Shown: positions 10,750 to 19,286 of the stretch, piece after piece | Layout: the number at the start of each line of letters is the position of its first letter | How positions within the stretch are numbered: position 1 is the first letter of the stretch | Assembly: GCA_947095585.1 (NCBI GenBank) | Contig: OX352761.1 | Location: 80,045,267-80,109,266, forward strand | Origin: Nephrocerus scutellatus | Taxonomy: Eukaryota; Arthropoda; Insecta; Diptera; Pipunculidae | DNA: 64,000 nt | Direction: 5' to 3' | The notes under the pieces: generated by a model | Databases searched by the model: none | What the model was told of the DNA's origin: nothing | The model's input: the letters and a program-made list of their open reading frames with translations, nothing else | Program-made: the position numbers and the translations under genes

Positions 10750-12398
10750 TTTTTTAGCAAAATTACAAATTGACTTCTTTGAGCGAGTGTAGTCCAGTCG
10801 TGTCAAGCTAATTTTAACTCGGACCAGATTTATATTTATCCGTGTTTCTCTATTTAAATGAAGTACTTGTTGGAATCAAAACTATAAAAATTATTCACTG
10901 AAATTTTCTTATTTGCTTTTGTGCTGTTCTTCGAAAAAGCAATGTTGATGTTCATGATGAAATCGAACTTCTAAAATTTTTAAATTTGTTTCTTTCAATC
11001 GCTGGCCGTGTTTTTTATGTCTTTTAATGTCGGAGAAATCCGAGTTCCAAGTTATCCGATAACACCGATAATTTTTTTCTCTGATCAGATCTGTGAAATC
11101 AAAAAAATTATCTGCTTTTTTTTTAATATCAGAAATGTCTCATGTTTAAAGAAACAAACAACTACTGCTGTCAAGAAAAGTTCTGTATATTTTTCAGAGT
11201 AAAAAGATCATATCCGAGATTTATCGGAGCGTAAAAACCCTTCAAAGAAAAAATATATCTCGCAGATTTAAAAATCTGAATTCTGACAGTTAAATTATCT
11301 CTCCGAGTATTCCGACATCACTAAAACACAGCCGCTAATTCACTCTATGCGTTAAGATATGTAGAGTTACCACGTTCCAATATAGTATTTGCAAATACAT
11401 ATGTAAAGAAATGTAAAAAGTTTTAGATATTTAAAAAAAACGATACTCTTCTTTTTATAGTTTTGAGCCAAAAATACTGCTGCAGATATATCAAGTTAGC
11501 ATTAATGATGATGCATAATAGTTTTGTTTTGATACGTTCATATTATTTTGTTATTGTGAATTGGTCAATAGTAATAAATTGTTGCAAAAAATTAAGTCAA
11601 GTGATAAGAAAATACATTATTTTTTAAAATAAAAAAGCTTTCTTTTTATATTTTGATTTTATTAGCTCGCTTTCGTGTATGTCTCTCTGTTCGGGTGGAA
11701 TTTTGTAATTGAGTTTAAACTAACTTCCCATTGAACTAGAGACTTCAAACTTTTGCTTTATTGCTTTCAACAAAAAAATAAAAATTACAACAACAAACAC
11801 ATTGGATAGACCAGAAGAAGAAGGTTAAGATATATTTAACCAAATTTTTATTTATAATTCCCACCACCAGAGTCGACTTTTAAAAATTATATATGGATAA
11901 GTTGGCAAACACATGAAACAAAAAATTTACCAAAATTTTGTTAGTTTTTGCTTTTGCTTTGATCAGCCGTTAACCACAAAAAATACCTAACTCATTTTGT
12001 TGAAAGCAATATAGCATTTAAAGATAGATCAGAACTTGAAAAAGACAACAAATCGCAAAAAAAAAATTAATCCAACGCGAGTTTGAAATTTTTTTCAGAT
12101 CTAAGCAAACTATTACGCACAATATGTTTTAAATTTATTTTTATTAGCTAACATGTTTAGCTATTAATTTTTCACTTTTTATATTTTCCGTACGTCTTTT
12201 TCGAAAATTTTACCTGGTAAACCTAACATATGAAAATTCAGAAGGCCGATTATGGTCGTAAAAATCGAGTCGGAAGGTGAAAAGTGACAAATGAATTCCT
12301 AATTCCTATACTTATGAGGTGTATAGCATACGATTTTATTGTTCTCCGACTCACAACTCGCCTACTCGTGACTAGGCGAGAAGTCTTTAAATGTTAAA
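10750..12398. repeat. 1.16-kb non-coding repeat, tandem copy 2 with insertions
   Basis: It matches copy 1 from 10750 to about 11620, then carries about 430 bp of extra sequence (11622-12048) before resuming at the ACGCGAGTTTGAAATTTTT block. A second extra stretch lies at about 12155-12315. The palindrome region (12345-12385) follows, and the copy is cut at 12398 by the PIF/Harbinger element and resumes at 15230. Differences from copy 1 are scattered single changes and short indels. Confidence 0.75.
11622..12048. repeat. Insertion absent from the sister repeat
   Basis: Compared with copy 1, where GATAAGAAAATAC is followed within a few bases by the A-run, copy 2 has about 430 bp more, including CTCGCTTTCGTGTATGTCTC and an AT-rich interior. 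No clear inverted ends or coding sequence. It may be a small non-autonomous element or filler DNA. Confidence 0.4.
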
Positions 12399-12401
12399 GG
12401 G

Positions 12402-12432
12402 AAATCAGACGAGAGACGACGAACTTGTGTGC
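12402..12432 (+). repeat. Left terminal inverted repeat of the Harbinger element
   Basis: AATCAGACGAGAGACGACGA followed by ACTTGTGTG pairs with the right end. It has an extra 7-bp GAGACGA-like stutter relative to the right end. Confidence 0.75.
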
Positions 12433-12693
12433 TGTAACGTTGTTTTCGCGTGTTGTATGATTGAAGAGGGGTTGTTTGCGAGTTTCTAGAACATGATTTC
12501 AATATATTTTGATTTTCGAGTTGTTCACGAACATGTTCGTCGTCTGAGCGGGTGTTGTCACACCGTCATACAATTTTCATTCTAAAAAAAATTGCATGGT
12601 GTTCAGTTCAATCATAAGATTGCGGACAAAAAAATTTATTGTGAAAATTTTTTGTGTATATATATATTGGAAATTTTTTTTTTCATCGGCATC

Positions 12694-13079
12694 ATGGCAT
12701 CTAGTGTAAATACCGATTTCTGGGTAGAGTTTATCCAACATTTGGAAGCTCGACCAGAAATTTGGAAAGTAAAAAGTGAAAGGACAAATTTAAAAAGGCT
12801 GAAGGATACCAAATACTTTTAGAGAAATTCCAAGAGCTTGAGCCGAACGCAACCATGGATATTTTAAAGAAAAACTTAATAGTTTGCGAAGCTGCTACAG
12901 GCGCGAACTAAAAAAAATTAAAAAAAGTGAAAAATCTGGTGCCGCTGCTGAAGAAATGTATGTTCCCAATCTTTGGTATTTCGATAATCTACAGTTTTTA
13001 AGGGACCAAGAAAAAACAGGTGGATGGAGTATCATCACTTGATATTTCTTTAGACGATACCATTGTAGATTTTAATGAA
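12694..13079 (+). pseudogene. MADF-domain protein, exon 1 (Harbinger accessory gene)
   Basis: ATG at 12694 starts MASSVNTDFWVEFIQHLEARP, followed by IWKVKSE, LEKFQELEP, SCYRRELKKIKKSEKSG and VPNLWYFDNLQFLRD. These are the conserved blocks of a MADF (Myb/SANT-like) DNA-binding domain. They lie in different frames because of probable single-base indels near 12795, 12870 and 13020, two of them in A-runs. The exon ends at a consensus splice donor GTAAGT at 13080 in phase 0. PIF/Harbinger elements are known to encode a second DNA-binding protein that helps bring transposase to the nucleus and the ends; that role is inferred here. The ORF beginning further upstream at 12592 is only a 5' extension. 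Confidence 0.7.
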
Positions 13080-13314
13080 GTAAGTACATAAATATTTTTA
13101 TTAGAAAAAGTATTTATTTATTATTTTAAAATAATTTAGATTTGGATTTTTTATATTTTATTATTTATTTTATATCCCGCGTTGGTTGCCATGGAACTGC
13201 TCCCACTGTGTTAAAATACTCACAAAAGTTGTTGCGAATATCTTTTGCGACATTTGAGGTGTTCCTATTTTTTCCTGGTTGAAGATTTGCCAATTGAATA
13301 TTTTCGACTCTTCC

Positions 13315-13926
13315 TCAAAGATATATTTCGGAATTTCGTTTCCTCAAGAAATTGTGCAAGTAACAACTAGCTAGGACAATAATTGATGTTTTTTGTGGGC
13401 TTAAATTTATTGTTGTCAAAAAAACTCGAAAACGTGAAGACAAAATTCCAAACGCATTTTCTACTATTCGTCGGGCACGCGAAAGCCGGTAATTAAAAAC
13501 TTCCTGTTCTTTCGTTAATCCGTTTTGGCTGTATGGCTTCATTAAGTGTTTGCTTAGTGGAAACGCGTCGTCTGAAACAAGTACATAAGGCATTTCCTTA
13601 TCAAAGCCTTTCAACTTTGTTTCCCTTGGTATTAGTACTGTGTCTTCTTCAATTATGCGACAAAATTTAGTGTTTCCATAAACACCACCATCGGAAACTC
13701 GACCGTTTGCACCAGCTTTGACCATTATGAATTCATACTTTGCGTTCACTAGCGCCATCAACACAATACTATAACTTTTTTTATAATTAAAATAGTAAGC
13801 TCCGGAATTTGGCGGCCGCTTTATGTTAATGTGCTTTCCATCTATAGCTCCAATGCAATTTGGATAATTCCACATATCATCGAATTCTTTTGCAACCATT
13901 CTCCACTCCGAATCGCTCGACGGTAA
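13315..13926 (-). CDS. HARBI1-like DDE transposase, exon 2
   Basis: Minus-strand exon beginning after a CAG acceptor at 13927-13929, reading LPSSDSEWRMVAKEFDD, then MWNYPNCIGAIDGKHI with the first catalytic Asp, VLVSDDAFPL with the second, and RRIVENAFGILSSRF with the catalytic Glu. This is a complete DDE_Tnp_4 catalytic core, about 203 residues to the stop at 13315. GRVSDGGVYGNTKF and HNFLRKRN are further family motifs. The transposase cuts and pastes the element at its terminal inverted repeats. It is continuous with exon 1 (14665-15081) across an intron that contains an exon of the opposite-strand MADF gene. No frame break is seen within this exon. Confidence 0.9.
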   Translation of the reverse strand, partial: LPSSDSEWRMVAKEFDDMWNYPNCIGAIDGKHINIKRPPNSGAYYFNYKKSYSIVLMALVNAKYEFIMVKAGANGRVSDGGVYGNTKFCRIIEEDTVLIPRETKLKGFDKEMPYVLVSDDAFPLSKHLMKPYSQNGLTKEQEVFNYRLSRARRIVENAFGILSSRFRVFLTTINLSPQKTSIIVLASCYLHNFLRKRNSEIYL

Positions 13927-14082
13927 CTGATTTAAAATATATTGAAATAAGTATAATCGTCTGGATTGGTTTACTTAAATTACATTAAAGAGAAAAAGAC
14001 AAATAAGATCTGTTAAACTGAATACATGATACATTAGTGTTTAAATATATTTCATAAGTTTGTTTTTCTTTGTTTTGAAGAG

Positions 14083-14595
14083 GAGCGTCCAACTTCATCA
14101 AAAAAGAAAAAAAAAAGAGAAGATTTTTTGTCAGAAGCGCTGGACCACCTTCAGAAAGCTGCAAAAATACGGCAAAAAACACAGACGAAGTTTCTGTCAT
14201 AGCAACAGCTCATCGCTCAGTTTAGCTGATCTTCAATCAACTTCAACCAGTTCATCCATACCATACCATACATCGACACCTAGACAGTTCCATCCATTGA
14301 CCATTCAGTATAGTCCACCGCCAACAAACTTAATCCAACCAGTCACACACAATATACCTGCAGCCCCTAGTACAACCATCATCCCACGCAATACATTCCT
14401 CAATATCAACCCACAGAATACATTACTCCAGCTGCACATTTATACGGATCACCGGACATCAGTGCCGTCAATAATTCTTACGAGCAGCGTCCTGAAGAAA
14501 ATGTAGTAATTGAAAGTCAGCAAATTATAAAAGAACCAAAACCAAAAGTTTATAGTTCGCTTAAGGAATTCTTTAACGATTCTGAATATTCCTAA
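14083..14595 (+). pseudogene. MADF-domain protein, exon 2 (C-terminal region)
   Basis: A pyrimidine-rich tract ending TTTTGAAGAG gives a splice acceptor before 14083, in phase 0 with the donor at 13080. The exon reads ERPTSSKKKKKREDFLSEAL, then HLQKAAKIRQK, a linker of Lys-rich and helical sequence typical of MADF proteins. Then, in another frame, comes a Ser/Thr/Pro-rich stretch (STSTSSSIPYHTSTPRQFHP) and finally, in a third frame, KVYSSLKEFFNDSEYS with a stop at 14593-14595. Two indels (near 14195 and 14465) break the frame. It lies inside the intron of the transposase on the other strand. Confidence 0.55.
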
Positions 14596-14664
14596 ATGTA
14601 CATTATGATATATTAAAATAAAATTAATAATAAAGTATTAATAGAAATAAATAAATGTTAGTAC

Positions 14665-15081
14665 GTTTATATAATCCTTTAAAACTTTAATAGTGCTTGG
14701 CAAGTTTCAATAATAATATATCCTAGAGTGTTGCTCGCAATATATGTTCGAAACTTAAGGTCTTCAAAGCTTTGACCAGTTGCCAAAAACCGGAGCGTTG
14801 CTGATAGCCGCTCATTTGGCGAAATTGCATCCCTCATTGTAGTATCTTTTCTGATAATCAACGGTTTAACTTTATTCAAAATTTCATCGTATGTAACACT
14901 ATCCATACGTAAAAAATTTTTGTAAGTTTCATCCAGTTCTTTTAATAATATAGTATGAGACATCTTTTGCCTCTTCATAAGCCATTCTTTTGACCAAATT
15001 CTTTTTCGTTTGTTGCGTTTTTTTATATTGCTCTTCAAGAATCTTATCAATTAATAACACACACAACGTTATGTCCGTCAT
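14665..15081 (-). pseudogene. HARBI1-like transposase, exon 1 (N-terminal domain)
   Basis: Minus strand: an ATG at 15081 (MTDITLCVLLIDKILEEQ), then KRIWSKEWLMKRQKMSHTIL, LDETYKNFLRMDSVTYDEIL, SPNERLSATLRFLATGQSFE and ASNTLGYIIIETCQALL. This is the N-terminal domain of HARBI1-type transposases. Two single-base frame problems are visible: one in an A7 run near 15020, separating the ATG from the main frame, and one near 14694, just before KVLKDYIN. That short block leads to a GT donor at 14663-14664 and would join exon 2. Family order and residue spacing fit the superfamily well. Confidence 0.75.
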
Positions 15082-15204
15082 TATATTGGGTGATGTTGAT
15101 CACTCGACAGAAATATTTTATTGCTGGTTGCCATGGTGTTGCTTACCTAACGATTTAGTTACGCCAACATGATCGCCCTGTTAGGAAAATCAAAACAACA
15201 TGTT

Positions 15205-15228
15205 CGCGGCGCACAAGTTCATCGTCTG
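15205..15228 (-). repeat. Right terminal inverted repeat of the Harbinger element
   Basis: Reverse complement reads AATCAGACGATGAACTTGTG then CGCC, matching the left end apart from the left-end stutter. The outermost GGG of the left end has no counterpart here, so the last few bases may have been lost. Confidence 0.7.
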
Positions 15229-15268
15229 ATTAAAACTGTATTTAGGAAACTAGTCAAATGCTCGGGAC

Positions 15269-15558
15269 CAGTGCTGCTGTACGTACTTCAATCAGTAATA
15301 TAGTACTATTTCATCGGCCGTTCTACTATACTACCAAAAGCTAGTATTATACAATACTTTTATGAACTAATTAAAAAATCGACAGGATCCAATTTTTTTG
15401 TAATAGCAAAAAAGGGCAAAAAACAAATAAAAAAATATGTTTGTAATATAAAAGCCTGTTTTGTTTTTCTATTGTAACTTTTTTTTATAAATATTTTTAT
15501 CGTGTACTTCAATATACTCCCAAAAACCTGTAATATACTTTGTTTAACAGCAGCACTG
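15269..15558. mobile_element. hAT-like MITE (290 bp)
   Basis: Ends are CAGTGCTGCTGT (15269-15280) and its reverse complement ACAGCAGCACTG (15547-15558), a 12-bp inverted repeat starting CAGTG as in many hAT elements. The subterminal motif GTACTTCAAT occurs near both ends. Flanking 8-mers are CTCGGGAC (left) and CTGTTGAC (right), 5 of 8 identical, so a target duplication is only suggestive. No ORF. Left-end fragments of the same element occur at 5670 and 10696, always after the same flanking sequence, so those were spread as part of a larger repeat. Confidence 0.5.
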
Positions 15559-15589
15559 CTGTTGACTGAAGAACAAAATCAAGTTATGC

Positions 15590-16240
15590 GCATGCGTCAG
15601 AAAATCATACTAACACACACACACAACACCTACTAACACTGCAAACTTGCGGCTCTGCAGGAGGGGCCACCTACACCCTAAGTGCAGGGAAAGTAATCCC
15701 TGGCGCTGAGATTTCGGGCGTAGAAGAGAAGTGAACACTCATTAAGAATACTGTCACTAGTACTGCTGACTCCATCTTAGGCCATATTCGTAGCGATCGG
15801 AACGACTGGTTTGATGACGAATGTAAGCAAACTGAACTTAAGAATGTTGAATACCGAGCAGTGCAACAATCTCATAGAACGCGGGCACGCGAAAATAAAT
15901 ATAAAGAGCTCAGAAGATGTGAAAAAGAGTTCACCGGCGAAAGAAAGCAGCCTGGGACAAAAATCTCGTCCGATAACTAGAACAGTACAGAGAGCGAGGA
16001 CCGTAACAGGCACGGAAGTTCTACCAAATAGTCAGTACTATGCAATATGTATATACAGCGTTGGAAATACTCCATAGACAAGGAGGGTAATCTGATCGCC
16101 GATCTCAAAGACATCTTAGAGCGATGGGAAGAGCACTTTCATGAGTTGCTAAATGGACAGCTAACTGACGGATTGGAGCTCCACCAATGACCGAAGACAA
16201 CGCTATGCACATGGGGATTGATTGGCCTGCGTCCTCTTCA
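15590..16240 (+). pseudogene. RTE-like element fragment (endonuclease-RT linker)
   Basis: Plus-strand frames encode HIRSDRNDWFDDECKQ, then RTRARENKYKELRRCEKEF, then SIDKEGNLIADLKDILERWE and HFHELLNGQ, then a degenerate piece containing LRPLQPGSG. NDWFDEEC, DKDG...EVLxRWxEHFxELLNG is the linker between endonuclease and RT in RTE-type elements. Two or more indels and stops are present (about 15975-16060 and 16190). Neither the endonuclease nor the RT catalytic motifs survive. A short microsatellite (CA)n lies just upstream at about 15613-15623. Confidence 0.65.
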
Positions 16241-16319
16241 ACCTGGCAGTGGCTATGAAAGCATCGACAAACGGCCAACAGCTTGCCGACTACACATACC
16301 TCTCTCACTCGACCACAAA

Positions 16320-17601
16320 AACCTACTAGGTTAAGTACGGAGAACTAACATCCTCCAGACAAAAAACTTTTGAATGTCTGGTAAAAAGTCGCTTCCCTGA
16401 CAGTTTTATACTAGACAACCAAGATGAAAACGAAGACACTAACATGGACCAGTACCTCATCCCAACCGAGTCTTTCAGACGCTTAACCAGTATCTTCTCG
16501 TCATCACCGTCGCTGGACATTCGGACCCTACAAGTCTCCCGATGGAGACGGGCTGTATCCAATCTTCCTTTAACGAGGAATTAAATTAATAGAACCAATA
16601 CTTGTAAATCTATACATACCCAGCTACAGCCTAGAATATGTGCCAAGGTACTTGAGAGAGGGGCGAGTGTTATTCTTACCCAAAGGAGGTAAAAAAATCC
16701 CCCGAGCATACCAGGTCATATCGACCTATCAGCCTCACATCATTTATTCTAAAATCCATGGAGAAACTAATAGGCTATTACATAAGATCAAACACACTCC
16801 AACAAAACCCCCTAAACCCCAGTCAACATGCATATAAGACTGGCAAATTAACTGAAACAGCACTACATGTGCTGACAACCGAAATCGAAGACACAATTCA
16901 TCATCAGCTATGCAGATGACCTTGTTCTAATGGTTCGAGGTAAATTCGAGAGCACACTAAAGAACGAATGCAATATGCTCTCAAACTAGTACAGGACTAG
17001 TGCATAGAGGTTGGCCTAAGCGTCAATCCAGAAAAGATAATTTGCACACTTTTCACAAAACGGAACAAAATAACGTTTTCAGCACTACAATTCCAAGGCA
17101 AAACACTTAAATTGATGCCAGAAGCCAAATACCTAGGGTTCGTGTTTGACAGTAAACTGTCATGGAGCCCCCATACATCATATATTAAGAACAAAGCTTA
17201 CAGAGCTTATTTAACCTGCCAACGCATGTTTAACAAAACGTGGGGAATATACCCGCAAATCACCTTGTGTCTATACCAAAGTATCATTAGACCCCATATC
17301 ACGTACGCGGCCCTGATTTAGTAGCCAAAAACAAAGCAAACAACGACACGCTAAAAACTGAATAAAATCCAGAGTTTAATTTGTCTAAGTGCAAGGGGCG
17401 CAGTAAAGATCTGCACAACGGCAGCCATGGAAAAACGCCTAGGACTCTCACCCCTGCACATACATATCAAAAGCGAGGCTGCAACTAAAAATCCTTAACC
17501 AGCATCATAACCAACAAAAAATTGGAAAATGTAACTGTCCCACCATCAGACATAATGATAAAAACAACTAATTTCCAAATGAATTTCTCGATAAGAACGA
17601 C
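16320..17601 (+). pseudogene. I-group non-LTR element, RT part (left half)
   Basis: Plus-strand frames show YKSPDGDGLYPIFL (near 16530), VPRYLREGRVLFLPKGGKK (16638-16697), degenerate YRPIS and KSMEKL equivalents (16720-16780), SQHAYKTGKLTETALHVLT, then FIISYADDLVLMVRGKF (motif C, about 16900-16945), IEVGLSVNPEKI, YLGFVFDSKLSWSPHTSYIK and SIIRPHITYAALI. The block between motifs A and C is deleted, since HVLTTEIED passes directly into YADD. This pattern fits the I/LOA side of the I-Jockey group. The element is split at 17601 by the BEL insertion and resumes at 23675. Confidence 0.75.
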
Positions 17602-17947
17602 TGTTGATTGAGTTGTGAGCTTTATTTGTGATCAATCTGTAAGATGATTGGGAATATATTCGAATTTGCAAAACGTAAAATTTCACACGAAATATTTATG
17701 AATCAAGAAACCTGAACGTCTTTTGTGACAAGAAAATACTTATTTCCTATTTTTTCCTCAGATGCTTAGCGATTAAGGCTGCGGCAACGTGGTTCAGTCT
17801 GCACTCGTTCGATAGTCAAAAGGGAAGAAGTAAAAGCTGACAATTCTCAAATGACGTTTTCTTAGATGTCACCTTCACATGGTAGTGCGTAACTTCTGAC
17901 GTACATGATTGTCGAGGTGTTTATATTGGTGATTGAACAATCCAACA
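17602..17947 (-). repeat. BEL/Pao 3' LTR (346 bp)
   Basis: Plus-strand sequence TGTTGATTGAGTTGTGAGC...AATCCAACA. Because the element reads on the minus strand, this is its 3' LTR. A G-rich polypurine-like tract (GGGCCGCCGGCAA, minus strand) directly precedes it. Confidence 0.9.
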
Positions 17948-19286
17948 TTGCCGGCGGCCCTAAAGGATTTTAATGCTTTAGTTGCTGATTGTTGTTGTTG
18001 TCTGGGATGGGCAGTAGGCACAGTTTGGTCACTGGTCGCTTGTACACAGCGTTCTGACATCTCACTGTTGCGACGCGAACTCGTCCGTCAGATCCCGGAT
18101 GAGTATCGATGACCCTGCCGAGTAGCCATTTCGAAGGTGGCATGGTTTCTTCCTTGATGAGCACCAATTGGCCGATAACAATGTTTTCGTTGGTTCTCAA
18201 CCACTTTGGGCGTTGTTGCAGGCGGGAGAGGTATTCTGTAGACCAAATTCTCCAGAAATGCTGGTACATCCTTTAAACTAGTTGGAAACGATTGAGACGG
18301 TTGGTCTTCACCTCGAGCAATGCTGGTTCGGGTGTCGTAATTGGTGCCTCCCCGATCAGGAAATGACCTGGGGTGAGAATCGTGCAGTCATCTGGGTCGT
18401 CCGACATGGGGCATAATGGTCGCGAATTCAAGCACGATTCGATCTGGCACAGCAACGTCGTCAATTCCTCGAATGTGAGTAAGGTGTCGCCCATGACACG
18501 TCGTAAATGGTGTTTCACTGATTTCACTCCTGCTTCCCACAATCCGCCAAAATGTGGCGAAGCAGGAGGGATGAATCTCCAGGTGGTGCCATCTTGTGCC
18601 AGTAGTGCAGCTATCTCGGGACTGACAGCCTTAGTGCTCTGTTGATGCAGGAATGCCAGTTGACGACTGGATCCAACGAAGTTGGTTGCACAATCGCTGT
18701 ATAGGCTTTGAATTTTGCCTCTTCGCGCAGTGAACCTCTTGAACGATGCTATAAATGCATTGGTGGTGAGCTCGGACACCAACTCCAAATGCAGTGCTTT
18801 GGTGGATAGACAGACGAATAGGCAGATGTAACCTTTCGTCGATGCACCACCACGGCCCTTACGTAATTTGATCGATATCGGACCGGCATAGTCTACACCG
18901 CTGTGCAAAAACGGCCTCGATGGTGTAACACGATGCGATGGAAGATTCGCCATCATTTGCTGGCTCGTGATTGAGCGATGGCGAAAGCACACGACGCATT
19001 TATGGACGTGCGAGCGCACCAAGGTTTTGATGCTCAGGATCCAGTAGTGCTTTCGTAAATGAGCCAACATCAGCTGTGGAACGCCGTGTAGCGTTGTGCG
19101 ATGTGCTTGTGAAATGATTAAATGGGTGAGTTGATCATCTTTGGGAAGAATTATCGGATGCTTCTCTGTGTATGGCACATTCGAGTTTTTAAGCCGCCCT
19201 CCAACACGTAGGATCCCGTCGACGTCGACGAAAGGGTTTAGAGACAAAGTGGGCTTTTGTCGAGTAGGTGTTCCCCTGACTGACAT
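17948..19286 (-). pseudogene. BEL/Pao integrase and C-terminal region
   Basis: Minus-strand frame 18273-19286 encodes LRVGGRL, an H2C2 zinc-binding region (HRTTLHGVPQLMLAHLRK, then HKCVVCFRHR), the integrase core with SGVDYAGPI (first Asp), SLYSDCATNFVG (second Asp) and SPHFGGLWEAGVKSVKHHLR (Glu), then LTPGHFLIGEAP. A TAA at 18273-18275 replaces a likely Gln codon. The same frame then continues as MYQHFWRIWSTEYLSRLQQR and WLLGRVIDTHPGSDGRVRVA to a stop at 17970, which is the normal Pao C-terminal domain. Integrase inserts the cDNA copy into host DNA and all three catalytic acidic residues are present. It is joined to the upstream ORF only through a one-base frame change near 19240-19260. Confidence 0.9.

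Larger units (their letters stand above)
12399..15229. mobile_element. PIF/Harbinger DNA transposon (about 2.83 kb)
   Basis: The ends are inverted repeats: left AATCAGACGA...CGAACTTGTGTG (from about 12402) and right, read in reverse, AATCAGACGATGAACTTGTGCG (to about 15228). Direct TTAAA flanks both ends (12394-12398 and 15230-15234) and fits the T/A-rich target preference of this superfamily, whose canonical duplication is 3 bp. Continuity of the surrounding repeat across the element (palindrome repeat left, CTAGTCAAATGCTCGGGACC right) confirms it is an insertion. Inside are a HARBI1-type transposase in two exons (minus) and a MADF-domain gene in two exons (plus), interlocked. Both genes carry single-base frame breaks, so this copy looks recently inactivated or imperfectly sequenced. 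Confidence 0.85.

Noticed and set aside
14060..14506. A separate 148-residue gene
   Set aside because: It overlaps the splice acceptor and second exon of the MADF gene. Its N-terminal part is out of frame with that gene and only the Ser/Pro-rich part makes sense as a shifted segment of exon 2.
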